Below are positions 55,375 through 63,850 of a DNA stretch of 64,000 bases, piece by piece (positions within the stretch are counted from its first letter, which is position 1; the number at the start of each line of letters is the position of its first letter). Below the pieces are notes generated by a model. The model did no database searches and had not been told where the DNA came from. It saw only the letters and a program-made list of their open reading frames with translations. The translations under genes and the position numbers were made by a program. The DNA comes from Bradyrhizobium barranii subsp. apii (GTDB lineage Bacteria; Pseudomonadota; Alphaproteobacteria; Rhizobiales; Xanthobacteraceae): NCBI RefSeq assembly GCF_011516635.5, contig NZ_CP096255.1, positions 3,594,501 to 3,658,500 of the forward strand, read 5' to 3'.

Positions 55375-58300
55375 ATGTCATCCAAGAACCGTCTGGACCC
55401 GATTCCGCAGCCGCCGACCAAGCCGGTGGTCGGCAACATGCTGTCGCTGGATTCGGCCGCGCCGGTGCAGCACCTGACCCGGCTCGCCAAGGAGCTTGGG
55501 CCGATCTTCTGGCTCGACATGATGGGCTCGCCGATCGTCGTCGTCTCCGGCCACGATCTCGTCGACGAGCTCTCCGACGAGAAGCGCTTCGACAAGACGG
55601 TGCGCGGTGCGCTGCGCCGTGTGCGCGCGGTCGGCGGTGACGGCCTTTTCACGGCCGACACCCGCGAGCCGAACTGGAGCAAGGCCCACAACATCCTGCT
55701 GCAGCCGTTCGGCAATCGCGCCATGCAGTCCTATCACCCGAGCATGGTCGATATCGCCGAGCAGCTCGTCAACAAATGGGAACGGCTCAACGCCGACGAC
55801 GAGATCGACGTCGTCCATGACATGACCGCGCTGACGCTGGACACGATCGGCCTGTGCGGCTTCGAGTACCGCTTCAATTCCTTCTATCGACGCGACTACC
55901 ATCCCTTCGTCGAGTCGCTGGTGCGCTCGCTCGAAACCATCATGATGACGCGCGGCCTGCCGTTCGAGCAGCTCTGGATGCAGAAGCGCCGGAAGACGCT
56001 CGCCGAAGACGTCGCCTTCATGAACAAGATGGTCGACGAGATCATCGCCGAGCGCCGCAAGAGCGCCGAAGGGATCGACGACAAGAAGGACATGCTCGCC
56101 GCGATGATGACCGGCGTCGACCGTTCGACCGGCGAGCAGCTTGACGACATCAACATCCGCTACCAGATCAACACGTTCTTGATCGCGGGCCACGAGACCA
56201 CCAGCGGCCTGCTGTCCTACACGCTCTATGCCTTGCTCAAGCACCCGGACATTCTCAAGAAGGCCTATGACGAGGTCGACCGCGTTTTCGGCCCCGACGT
56301 CAATGCCAAGCCGACCTACCTGCAGGTGACGCAGCTCACTTACATCACGCAGATCCTCAAGGAAGCTCTGCGGCTGTGGCCGCCGGCGCCGGCCTATGGC
56401 ATCTCACCGCTGAACGACGAGACCATCGGCGGCGGCAATTACAGGCTCAGGAAGGGCACCTTCATCACCATCCTGGTGACGGCGCTGCATCGCGATCCCT
56501 CGGTCTGGGGTCCAAATCCCGACGCGTTCGATCCCGAGAATTTCAGCCGCGAGGCGGAGGCCAAGCGGCCGATCAACGCCTGGAAGCCGTTCGGCAACGG
56601 CCAGCGCGCCTGCATCGGCCGCGGTTTTGCGATGCACGAGGCGGCACTCGCGCTCGGCATGATCCTCCAGCGCTTCAAGCTGATCGACCATCAGCGCTAT
56701 CAGATGCATCTGAAAGAAACGCTGACCATGAAGCCCGAGGGCTTCAAGATCAAGGTACGTCCGCGCGCCGATCGCGAGCGCGGCGCTTATGGCGGGCCGA
56801 TCGCAGCTGCAGTTTCAGCGCCGAGAGCACCGCGTCAGCCGACGACGCGGCCCGGCCACAATACGCCGATGCTGGTGCTGTACGGCTCCAACCTCGGCAC
56901 GGCCGAGGAGCTCGCAACGCGCATGGCCGACCTTGCCGAGATCAACGGCTTTGCCGTGCATCTCGGGCCGCTCGACGATTACGTCGGCAAGCTGCCGCAC
57001 GAGGGCGGCGTGCTGATCATCTGCGCCTCCTATAACGGCGCGCCGCCTGACAATGCGACGCAATTCGTCAAATGGCTCGGCGACGATCTGCCGAAGGATG
57101 CCTTTGCCAATGTGCGCTACGCCGTGTTCGGCTGCGGCAACAGCGTTTGGGCGGCAACCTATCAATCGGTGCCGCGCTTCATCGACGAGCAATTGTCGAA
57201 GCATGGTGCGCGCGCGGTCTATCCGCGCGGCGAAGGCGATGCGCGCAGCGATCTCGACGGCCAGTTCCAGAAATGGTTCCCTGCGGCCGCGCAGGTTGCC
57301 ACCAAGGAATTCGGCATCGACTGGAATTTCACCCGCGCCGCGGAGGACGATCCGCTCTATGCGATTGAGCCTGTCGCAGTAACCGCCGTCAACACCATCG
57401 TCGCGCAGGGCGGTGCTGTCGCGATGAAGGTGCTGGTCAATGACGAACTTCAGAACAAGTCCGGCGCCAATCCGTCCGAGCGTTCGACGCGCCATATCGA
57501 GGTGCAGCTGCCGTCCAACATCATCTATCGCGTCGGCGATCACTTAAGCGTCGTTCCGCGCAACGATCCGACGCTGGTGGATTCGGTTGCCCGTCGCTTC
57601 GGCTTCCTGCCGGCGGACCAGATCAGGCTTCAGGTCGCCGAAGGCCGGCGCGCGCAGCTGCCGGTCGGCAATGCCGTCTCGGTCGGACGCCTGCTCAGCG
57701 AGTTCGTCGAGTTGCAGCAGGTGGCGACACGGAAGCAGATCCAGATCATGGCCGAGCATACCCGCTGCCCGGTCACCAAGCCGAAGCTGCTGGCCTTCGT
57801 TGGCGAGGAGGCCGAGCCGCTCGAGCGTTATCGCACCGAGATTCTGGCCAGGCGCAAATCGGTGTTCGACATGCTGCTCGAATATCCGGCCTGCGAGTTG
57901 CCGTTCCACGCTTACCTGGAAATGCTCTCGCTGCTGGCGCCGCGCTACTATTCGATTTCGTCCTCGCCGTCGGTGGACCCGGCGCGATGCAGCGTCACGG
58001 TCGGCGTGGTCGAAGGGCCGGCCGCCTCCGGGCGCGGTGTCTACAAAGGCATCTGCTCGAATTATCTCTCCAACCGGCGTGCGGGCGATGCGATCTATGC
58101 CACCGTGCGCGAGACCAAGGCCGGCTTCCGGCTCCCGGATGAGTCATCGGTGCCGATCATCATGATCGGCCCGGGCACCGGACTGGCGCCGTTCCGCGGC
58201 TTCCTCCAAGAGCGCGCCGCGCGCAAGGCGAAAGGCGCCGCCCTCGGTCCGGCCATGCTGTTCTTCGGCTGCCGCCATCCCGACCAGGATTTTCTTTACG

Positions 58301-58428
58301 CGGAGGAGCTGAAGGGGTGGCGGCAAGCGGCATCACCGAGCTCTTCACGGCATTCTCGCGTGCAGATGGACCGAAGACCTATGTGCAGCACATGCTTGCC
58401 GCGCAGAAGGACAGGGTCTGGCCGCTGA
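55375..58428 (+). CDS. CYP102-type self-sufficient P450:NADPH reductase fusion, 3' end frameshifted
   Basis: A fused fatty-acid-hydroxylase-type enzyme. The heme domain (about 1-470) has AGHETTSG near residue 270 and FGNGQRACIGRGFA with the cysteine ligand at about 413. The FMN domain starts near 500 with LYGSNLGTAEELATRMA. The FAD/NADPH domain follows, with RYYSISSSPSVDPARCSVTV and GPGTGLAPFRGFLQERAA. After YAEELKGW the frame turns to an unrelated tail and stops at 58428. The true C-terminus continues in another frame (58317-58610). One missing base near 58,315 explains this. As written, the protein lacks the end of its NADPH-binding domain and should be poorly active. Start ATG 55375 lies after AGGGGG. 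Confidence 0.9.
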   Translation: MSSKNRLDPIPQPPTKPVVGNMLSLDSAAPVQHLTRLAKELGPIFWLDMMGSPIVVVSGHDLVDELSDEKRFDKTVRGALRRVRAVGGDGLFTADTREPNWSKAHNILLQPFGNRAMQSYHPSMVDIAEQLVNKWERLNADDEIDVVHDMTALTLDTIGLCGFEYRFNSFYRRDYHPFVESLVRSLETIMMTRGLPFEQLWMQKRRKTLAEDVAFMNKMVDEIIAERRKSAEGIDDKKDMLAAMMTGVDRSTGEQLDDINIRYQINTFLIAGHETTSGLLSYTLYALLKHPDILKKAYDEVDRVFGPDVNAKPTYLQVTQLTYITQILKEALRLWPPAPAYGISPLNDETIGGGNYRLRKGTFITILVTALHRDPSVWGPNPDAFDPENFSREAEAKRPINAWKPFGNGQRACIGRGFAMHEAALALGMILQRFKLIDHQRYQMHLKETLTMKPEGFKIKVRPRADRERGAYGGPIAAAVSAPRAPRQPTTRPGHNTPMLVLYGSNLGTAEELATRMADLAEINGFAVHLGPLDDYVGKLPHEGGVLIICASYNGAPPDNATQFVKWLGDDLPKDAFANVRYAVFGCGNSVWAATYQSVPRFIDEQLSKHGARAVYPRGEGDARSDLDGQFQKWFPAAAQVATKEFGIDWNFTRAAEDDPLYAIEPVAVTAVNTIVAQGGAVAMKVLVNDELQNKSGANPSERSTRHIEVQLPSNIIYRVGDHLSVVPRNDPTLVDSVARRFGFLPADQIRLQVAEGRRAQLPVGNAVSVGRLLSEFVELQQVATRKQIQIMAEHTRCPVTKPKLLAFVGEEAEPLERYRTEILARRKSVFDMLLEYPACELPFHAYLEMLSLLAPRYYSISSSPSVDPARCSVTVGVVEGPAASGRGVYKGICSNYLSNRRAGDAIYATVRETKAGFRLPDESSVPIIMIGPGTGLAPFRGFLQERAARKAKGAALGPAMLFFGCRHPDQDFLYAEELKGWRQAASPSSSRHSRVQMDRRPMCSTCLPRRRTGSGR

Positions 58429-58610
58429 TCGAGCAGGGCGCGATCATCTATGTCTGCGGCGATGGCGGCAAGATGGAGCCCGATGTGAAGGCCGCGCTCG
58501 TCTCGATCCATCGCGAGAAGAGCGGCAGCGATGCCGCCGCGGCTGCGCGCTGGATCGAGGAGATGGGTGCGAAGAACCGGTATGTGCTGGATGTCTGGGC
58601 GGGAGGGTGA
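58317..58610 (+). pseudogene. Displaced C-terminal part of the CYP102-type reductase
   Basis: This frame encodes AASGITELFTAFSRADGPK and continues with YVQHMLAAQKDRVW, IIYVCGDGGKMEPDV and a final YVLDVWAG. That is exactly the expected end of a P450 BM3-type reductase, including the conserved terminal Trp. It has no start signal of its own. The upstream frame would run in if one G were restored in the TGGCGGC at about 58,318. Confidence 0.82.
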
Positions 58611-58640
58611 TTGTTCGTCCGATCGTGCTAAAGCTCTCGC

Positions 58641-59315
58641 ATGATTCCCTGGGAAAAGATCGACACCGCAAAAATCCCCGGCTCCGACGAAGAGCTCCGC
58701 CTGATGCGGCGCGGCAAGGAGTTCTCTATCAAGCTCGGCACCAACGAGCTGATGAACAACCGCCTGTCAGGCTCTGAGGCCGCGCTCGCAACTCTCGCGG
58801 CAAAGCAGATCGAGACGGTCGCAAAACCCGTTGTCCTCATCGGAGGCCTCGGGATGGGCTTTACGCTGCGCGCGGCGCTGACTGTGCTCGGGAGCAAGGC
58901 GAAGATCGTGGTCTCCGAGCTCGTGCCGGCGGTGGTCGCCTGGGCGCGCGGCCCGATGGCCGAGGTCTTTGGCGACAGTCTCGATGATGTCAGGGTGAAG
59001 ATCCGGGAGACCGACGTTGGCGAGATCATCCGTGCACAGCGGTCGGCCTTCGACGCCATTCTGCTCGACGTCGACAATGGGCCGGAGGGGCTGACCCGGA
59101 AGGGCAATAACGCACTCTACAATGCGAGCGGGTTGAAAGCGGCGAAGGTGGCGCTGCGGCCGGGCGGCGTGCTCGCCGTCTGGTCGTCGGGACCCAACCC
59201 GGCCTTCACCAAGCGCCTCGGTAGCGCCGGCTTCGATGTGAACGAAGTCAATGTTCGCGCCACCGGCAGAGGCGGCGGCGCGCGCCACGTGATCTGGATA
59301 GCGCGGAAGAGCTAG
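58641..59315 (+). CDS. Spermidine synthase-like / SAM-dependent methyltransferase-fold protein
   Basis: A 224-residue protein with a Rossmann-like core. VLIGGLGMGFTLRAALTVLG near residue 66 is the nucleotide-binding loop. VVSELVPAVVAWARGPMAEV near residue 92 resembles the spermidine-synthase region. DAILLDVDNGPEGLTRKGN near residue 135 would be the active-site DxDN. True polyamine synthase residues are incomplete, so a methyltransferase-like or non-catalytic role is possible. It starts 30 bases after the P450 reductase end. Confidence 0.82.
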   Translation: MIPWEKIDTAKIPGSDEELRLMRRGKEFSIKLGTNELMNNRLSGSEAALATLAAKQIETVAKPVVLIGGLGMGFTLRAALTVLGSKAKIVVSELVPAVVAWARGPMAEVFGDSLDDVRVKIRETDVGEIIRAQRSAFDAILLDVDNGPEGLTRKGNNALYNASGLKAAKVALRPGGVLAVWSSGPNPAFTKRLGSAGFDVNEVNVRATGRGGGARHVIWIARKS

Positions 59316-59325
59316 GCGGCGATTT

Positions 59326-59411
59326 GTAGCCCGGATGGAGCGAAGCGAAATCCGGGGCGGTCGATCCGCAAAGAGTGGTCCCGGATTACGCTGCGCTTCA
59401 TCCGGGCTACG
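59326..59411. repeat. Palindromic repeat, GTAGCCCGGATG family
   Basis: GTAGCCCGGATGGAGCGAAG and its complement CGCTTCATCCGGGCTAC enclose a central segment with AATCCGG/CCGGATT. It lies between convergent genes, four bases from the SnoaL-like stop, and may serve as a bidirectional terminator. Confidence 0.8.
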
Positions 59412-59414
59412 GCT

Positions 59415-59879
59415 CTAGAACATCGTATTGTTGTTCGCCGGATTTTCCGGGATGTCCTGAACGACGTCCCAGTGTTCGACGATCTTGCCGTTCTCCAGCT
59501 TGAAGATATCCACGATCGCGCGGCCCCTGCTGCCGGGCTCCCGAACGGAGTGAACGTGCAGGATGACAAAGTCGCCATCGACGAATGAGCGCTTGATCTC
59601 GCTGTGCGAGTTCGGAAACTTTTCGCGCAGGAAGCCGATGAACTTGCGAAAACCGTCCGGACCATCGGGCGCATTCGGATTGTGCTGGACATAGCGGTCG
59701 CCGACATAGGCGAGGGCCGCATCGGCGTCCTTCTGATTGAGGCCCTTCTCGTAGAAGGCCAGCACGGCGGCGCGGTTGGCTTCTTCCTGCGCGCTGGCGG
59801 CCAGCGCAGCGCCGTTGCCGACAGACAGCATGAGAATGGAAGCCGCAATCATTGTGACGGACCGGACGATGAGATGCAT
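59415..59879 (-). CDS. Secreted SnoaL-like/NTF2-fold protein
   Basis: A 154-residue protein with an N-terminal signal peptide (cleavage near ALAAS, residue 28). The mature part has the polyketide-cyclase-like SnoaL pattern: AVLAFYEKGLNQKDADAALA, RYVQHNPNAPDGPDGFRKFI, and a C-terminal IVDIFKLENGKIVEHWDVVQ. Such proteins are small alpha+beta barrels with varied or unknown activity. ATG at 59879 has GGAG five bases upstream. Confidence 0.87.
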   Translation of the reverse strand: MHLIVRSVTMIAASILMLSVGNGAALAASAQEEANRAAVLAFYEKGLNQKDADAALAYVGDRYVQHNPNAPDGPDGFRKFIGFLREKFPNSHSEIKRSFVDGDFVILHVHSVREPGSRGRAIVDIFKLENGKIVEHWDVVQDIPENPANNNTMF

Positions 59880-60003
59880 GTGAGCTCCGAGAGGCCGCAG
59901 CCTCTGTCTTGCGATTGAGGGAGGCCTGTATAGCTTTCGCGCCAGCTCGCGTTAAGAGAGTAACCGGAAGCTCACATGGTCACAGCGAGGAGACCGGTCG
60001 CGT

Positions 60004-60918
60004 CTACGCCGCCTGCGCCGCCGCCCCATGAGCGTGCTTGTCGATGGCGCGGATGATCTCGGGCCAGAAGCGCATCGGCAGCGCGTGGCCCATGCCGTCG
60101 ATCATCAACAGCTTTGCGCCGGGAATCGACTCTGCGGTGTCCTTGCCGCCTTCGGGACGCACCAGCGGATCGACAGTGCCGTGAATGACCAGCGTCGGTG
60201 TTTTCACGCCATGAAGCCGCTCCTTGCGGCTGCCGGAAGCGGGCACCGCACGGAGCTGCCGGCCGACGCCGGCCGGATTGAGCCCGCGTGCGAAGACGCG
60301 CTCGGCACGATCGGGGTCGAGCGCTTCCTCTTCCGGAAAGGACCCGGCGCGCAGCACCTTCCAGGTCTCGCCGAAGCGGACGATGAACTCCTCCTTGCTG
60401 CGTGGCGGCGGTGCCATCAGCATCGCGGAGGCCTCGCGTGTCGGCGGCGGCACACGCGGATTGCCTGTCGTCGACATGATCGAGGTCAGCGAGCGCACGC
60501 GCTCTGGAAACGACAGCGTCACCTCCTGCGCAATCATACCGCCCATCGAGGCACCAACCAGATGCGCGGACTTGATGCCGAGCGCGTCCATCAGGCCGAC
60601 CGTGTCCTTCGCCATGTCGATCAGCTTGTAGGTCGCGGCGACGGGAATCCTCAGAAAGCGCAGCTTCAACAGCTCGAGCGGCGTCAGGCGTTTGCCGCCC
60701 GTCAGATGGCTCGACTTGCCGATGTCGCGATTGTCGAAGCGGATCACGCGAAAGCCATGCACGGCGAGCTGCTCGCAGAACGCATCGTCCCAGTGGATCA
60801 TCTGCGCCCCGAGCCCCATGATCAGCAGCAGCGGCTCGGCGTTGTCGTTGCCGAAGATCTCGTAGCAGATGTCGATGCCGTTGGCGCGGATGGTCTGGGG
60901 CGGCTGATGGGTGGTCAC
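60004..60918 (-). CDS. Alpha/beta hydrolase
   Basis: A 304-residue hydrolase. LLIMGLGAQMIHWDD near residue 31 is the oxyanion region. The nucleophile is in LVGASMGGMIAQEV near residue 125. The acid is in VIHGTVDPLVRPE near residue 245 and the histidine in IDGMGHALPMRFW near residue 275. The domain resembles esterases or aclacinomycin methylesterase-like enzymes; the substrate is unknown. No signal peptide. It is divergent from the PHA genes by 164 bases. Confidence 0.88.
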   Translation of the reverse strand: MTTHQPPQTIRANGIDICYEIFGNDNAEPLLLIMGLGAQMIHWDDAFCEQLAVHGFRVIRFDNRDIGKSSHLTGGKRLTPLELLKLRFLRIPVAATYKLIDMAKDTVGLMDALGIKSAHLVGASMGGMIAQEVTLSFPERVRSLTSIMSTTGNPRVPPPTREASAMLMAPPPRSKEEFIVRFGETWKVLRAGSFPEEEALDPDRAERVFARGLNPAGVGRQLRAVPASGSRKERLHGVKTPTLVIHGTVDPLVRPEGGKDTAESIPGAKLLMIDGMGHALPMRFWPEIIRAIDKHAHGAAAQAA

Positions 60919-61082
60919 GGGCGCGTTCCCTCCTGCTGATCGATGCTGTATCGCACGGTTTGCCGCCGCAAAGAAGCCGTGTGCGCCGCACCGCGCGACC
61001 TGCCGGTTGACCGCTCCCTCGCAACGGTGTGGTATGGCGAAAAAAGAAGGGCATCGCAGCTCTCGATATCAGGAGGACGCCG

Positions 61083-61466
61083 ATGACCGACAAGACCAAT
61101 GACCCCGTCGCCATGTGGCAGAAGATGGTTGGTGAGATGGAGAAGGGGTTCAACTCCTTCGCCAACCAGGCCATGTCGTCGCCCGAGTTTTCACAGGCGA
61201 TGAACCGCGCGGGAGGGGTTGCTGCAGGTGCTCAGAAGCAACTCGGCGAGCTCATGGACAAATATCTGGTCTCCATGAACCTGCCCAGCCGCGATCAGGT
61301 CACTGGCCTTGCCGAAAGGTTGCAAGCCATCGAAGGCCAGATCGGTGAGATCAAGTGGATGCTGAGCCAGATGGCGGCACGTTCCGGCGTATCTCAGGGC
61401 TCCGATACGGCATTGCGACCGCCGCGCACCAGGCGCCCGCCGTCCGAGGGCGGAGAGCAGACATGA
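61083..61466 (+). CDS. Small PHA-synthase partner protein (PhaE/phasin-like)
   Basis: A 127-residue protein, helical in the first 100 residues, with DPVAMWQKMVGEMEKGFNSF at the start and AERLQAIEGQIGEIKWMLSQ near residue 85. This resembles the helical part of PhaE, which activates class III PHA synthases, but is far shorter than PhaE (around 360 residues). The last 20 residues are polar and Arg/Pro-rich. ATG 61083 follows AGGAGGACGCCG. Its stop overlaps the phaC start (ATGA), which supports a partnership. Confidence 0.75.
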   Translation: MTDKTNDPVAMWQKMVGEMEKGFNSFANQAMSSPEFSQAMNRAGGVAAGAQKQLGELMDKYLVSMNLPSRDQVTGLAERLQAIEGQIGEIKWMLSQMAARSGVSQGSDTALRPPRTRRPPSEGGEQT

Positions 61467-61604
61467 ATGCAGCCACCGGACTAGATCTCGCATCGATCCC
61501 GGATCGCATCCAGTCCGAGGTGCAGCGCGCCATCCAGCGCAGCATCAAGGGCGTCGAATATTTCTCGACTTCGGGCCCTTCGCTCGGCTCGACGTCCGAA
61601 GGAC
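61463..61604 (+). pseudogene. Displaced N-terminal part of phaC
   Basis: ATG 61463 overlaps the preceding stop (ATGA) and encodes the expected PhaC N-terminus, ending SIKGVEYFSTSGPSLGST. After codon 44 the frame turns into unrelated sequence. Removing one base near 61,595 would continue with PKDVLHSRGTMSLYHYRP in the main phaC frame. The break is either a real frameshift or a sequence error. Confidence 0.75.
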
Positions 61605-62546
61605 GTGCTGCATTCGCGCGGCACCATGAGCCTCTATCACTACCGGCCGATGTCCGACGAGATCTACCGCGTGCCGGTCTTGATCGTGATGGCGACCACC
61701 AATCGCGGCTACATCCTCGATCTCGTGCCTGGTCAGAGCTTCATCGAGTTCCTGCTCAAGCGCGGCTACGACGTCTACATGCTGGACTGGAGCGCGCCGC
61801 GGCCGGAGGAGAAGAGCCTGCGCATGGAGGACTACGTCCTCGACTTCATCCCGGATTGCGTCCGCCGCGTGCAGGCCGATTCCGGCGAGCAGGACGTCTC
61901 GGTGATCGGCTATTGCTTCGGCGGCGTGCTGTCGCTGCTCTACGGCTCGATCCACAAGGACGGGCCGATGAAGAATTTGATCTGCTTCACCACCCCGATC
62001 GATTTCCGCGAAATGAAGCTGTTCTCCAATTTCTCCGACCGCCGCTATTTCGACGTCGACCGCCTCGTCGACAGCGTCGGCAACGTGCCGCCGGAGATGA
62101 TCCTGTCCTCGTTCGAGATGCTGCGCCCGGCCTCGCGCACGGTGAGCCAGATCCAGCTTTGGGAAAACATCTGGAACGATGAGTTCGTGAAATCGTACCG
62201 CATGTTCGACCGCTGGGCGACCGACACGCTGCCGCTTGCGGGCGAGTATTTCCGCACGATCACCAAGGATCTGATGTGGGACAACAAACTGTTCAACGAC
62301 ACCATGTCGGTCGGCGGCCGCGCGGCGAAGCTCGAAGACATCAAGGTGCCGTTCCTGCATGCGGTCGCCGAGCACGATCACATCGTGCCGTATGACGCCG
62401 CAAAACACCTGATCGCGAAGATCGGATCCGATGACAAGGAAGAGGTGATGCTGAAGGGTGGTCACGTCTCGCTTGTTGCCGGCGCCAACGCTGTGAAACG
62501 GCTGTGGCCGAAACTGGATTCCTGGCTGGGGAAGAGATCGACATGA
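61605..62546 (+). CDS. phaC: Class III-type poly(3-hydroxyalkanoate) synthase, main body
   Basis: PHA synthase polymerises hydroxyacyl-CoA into storage granules. The catalytic cysteine lies in VIGYCFGGVLSLLYGS, the PHA-synthase version of the lipase box, near residue 108 of this frame. The catalytic Asp is in AVAEHDHIVPYDAA and the His in LKGGHVSLVAGANA. The frame opens at GTG 61605 with 313 residues, while the intact gene would span 61463-62546 at about 360 residues. If the frameshift is real, translation might restart at ATG 61626, but without the N-terminal part. Its stop overlaps the GNAT gene start. Confidence 0.88.
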   Translation: MLHSRGTMSLYHYRPMSDEIYRVPVLIVMATTNRGYILDLVPGQSFIEFLLKRGYDVYMLDWSAPRPEEKSLRMEDYVLDFIPDCVRRVQADSGEQDVSVIGYCFGGVLSLLYGSIHKDGPMKNLICFTTPIDFREMKLFSNFSDRRYFDVDRLVDSVGNVPPEMILSSFEMLRPASRTVSQIQLWENIWNDEFVKSYRMFDRWATDTLPLAGEYFRTITKDLMWDNKLFNDTMSVGGRAAKLEDIKVPFLHAVAEHDHIVPYDAAKHLIAKIGSDDKEEVMLKGGHVSLVAGANAVKRLWPKLDSWLGKRST

Positions 62547-63133
62547 GTGAGCAGCGTTCCTATCCGCGTCAGGTCAAGACCGACGCTGGCGATATCGAGA
62601 TCCGCCTGATGTCGCCTGCGGACGAGGCCGCGGTGCTGGCCTTCGGCAAGGGCCTGCCGACCCATGATCTGTTGTTCCTGCCGCGCAACATCAGCGAGCT
62701 GAAGGTGCTCTCGGCCTGGGTCAAGGAGATCGAGCGCGGCGCGATTACCAGCCTGCTCGCGGTCAGGGACGCCAAGGTTGTCGGCTGCGGCACGCTGGTG
62801 CGCGATCCGCATTCCTGGTCGCCCCATGTCGGCGAGATCCGGATGGTTGTTTCCCTCGACGTGCGCGGGAAGGGGGTCGGGCGGGCGCTCTCGCAGGAGA
62901 CCTTTGCGCTCGCGCTCGGCGCCGGCCTGGAAAAGCTTTCGGTCCAGATGACGGTCGACCAGCAGGCGGCGATCGCCCTGTTCGAGAGCCTCGGCTTCAA
63001 GGCCGAGGCGCTGCTGCGGGACCATGTCCGGGACGTCGACGGCAAGACCCACGACATCGTCGTGCTCGGGCACAATATTGCGCAGGTGCAGGCCCAGATG
63101 GAAGCCTATGGGCTGCCGGGTGCCGTCCAGTAA
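62543..63133 (+). CDS. GNAT-family acetyltransferase
   Basis: A 196-residue protein with an N-acetyltransferase fold from about residue 18 to 165. The acetyl-CoA-binding motif A is MVVSLDVRGKGVGRALSQET near residue 100, with the R-G-K-G-V-G loop. QQAAIALFESLGFKAEALLR near residue 140 is motif B. ATG 62543 overlaps the phaC stop (ATGA), so it is co-translated with the PHA synthase, a link that suggests a role in PHA regulation or protein acetylation. Target unknown. Confidence 0.88.
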   Translation: MSEQRSYPRQVKTDAGDIEIRLMSPADEAAVLAFGKGLPTHDLLFLPRNISELKVLSAWVKEIERGAITSLLAVRDAKVVGCGTLVRDPHSWSPHVGEIRMVVSLDVRGKGVGRALSQETFALALGAGLEKLSVQMTVDQQAAIALFESLGFKAEALLRDHVRDVDGKTHDIVVLGHNIAQVQAQMEAYGLPGAVQ

Positions 63134-63217
63134 GGCGCCGTCTTCCGGGAAACGATTGGCTACAGGGGCGCCAGATTGCCTGACATTAAGGCTGTTCACG
63201 ATTTCGTGATATCGCAG

Positions 63218-63261
63218 TGCAATATGAATATTGCATCGCACCATTAATTATGTCATATAAG
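63218..63261. promoter_or_regulatory. Phasin promoter with palindromic, PhaR-like operator
   Basis: TGCAATAT-GA-ATATTGCA (63218-63235) is a perfect 8-base inverted repeat. It overlaps TGCATCGCACCA (63232-63243), which fits the TGC-rich consensus I recall for Bradyrhizobium PhaR (TGCRNYGCASMA). TATAAG at 63256-63261 is a good -10, and TTGCAT at 63231 a possible -35. A PHA-sensing repressor bound here would release the phasin gene when polymer accumulates. The assignment rests on motif match and position. Confidence 0.6.
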
Positions 63262-63328
63262 CCGTGCCCCGGGCCAATGAGGACGGGGTGAGCCCATAGC
63301 TCAACCCAATGAGGATGGAGAGAACCCC

Positions 63329-63784
63329 ATGACCACCGAAACCAACACTGCCTTCGAGGGCTTCAAGGACGCTTTCAAGAACATCCAGAACCTGGAAGTT
63401 CCCGAGGCCGCTCGCGAGTTCGTCAAGAAGTCCGCCAACACCGCCAAGGACCGTGCTGCCGAGGTGTTCGCTGGCTCCGAGCGCGTGACCGCCGCCGTCG
63501 AGAACGCGGTGACCGAGTCCGTCACCGAGGCCGGCAAGATCAGCCGCAACATCCAGCAGGCGATCTACGAGGACGCCGAGGCGTTCTTCTCGGGCATCGA
63601 CAAGCTCGCGTCCGCCAAGTCGATCAGCGAAGCCGTCGAGATCCAGTCGAGCCTGCTCCGCGCCCGCGGCGAAGTTTTCGTCTCGCGCGCCAAGGCGACC
63701 GCCGACTATGTCGGCAAGCTCGCTGCCAACGGTGCGAAGTCCGCTCAGGACAACTTTGCCAAGGTCTACACCAAGACCGCTTGA
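63329..63784 (+). CDS. Phasin family protein
   Basis: A granule-coating protein of 151 residues, helical and amphipathic, without signal peptide. AFEGFKDAFKNIQNLEVPEA at the start and SLLRARGEVFVSRAKATADY near residue 108 match the phasin pattern. It limits PHA granule size and shields the surface. The ATG has GGATGGAGAG upstream. It is the last gene of the PHA group, with its own operator-like promoter and a strong terminator. Confidence 0.92.
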   Translation: MTTETNTAFEGFKDAFKNIQNLEVPEAAREFVKKSANTAKDRAAEVFAGSERVTAAVENAVTESVTEAGKISRNIQQAIYEDAEAFFSGIDKLASAKSISEAVEIQSSLLRARGEVFVSRAKATADYVGKLAANGAKSAQDNFAKVYTKTA

Positions 63785-63814
63785 TACGGCACCCTGAGTA
63801 CAAACTGAAATTTG

Positions 63815-63843
63815 AGGCCCGCTTCGGCGGGCCTTTGTTTTTT
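63815..63843 (+). terminator. Rho-independent terminator after the phasin gene
   Basis: AGGCCCGC and GCGGGCCT form an 8-base stem with a stable TTCG loop, followed by TTTGTTTTTT. It ends phasin transcription about 30 bases past the stop codon. Confidence 0.93.
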
Positions 63844-63850
63844 GTGCTGC

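Noticed and set aside
58300..58330. Programmed -1 frameshift in the CYP102-type gene
   Set aside because: No canonical X-XXY-YYZ slippery heptamer in the right phase and no following pseudoknot seen; family members are continuous, so a deletion or sequence error is simpler.
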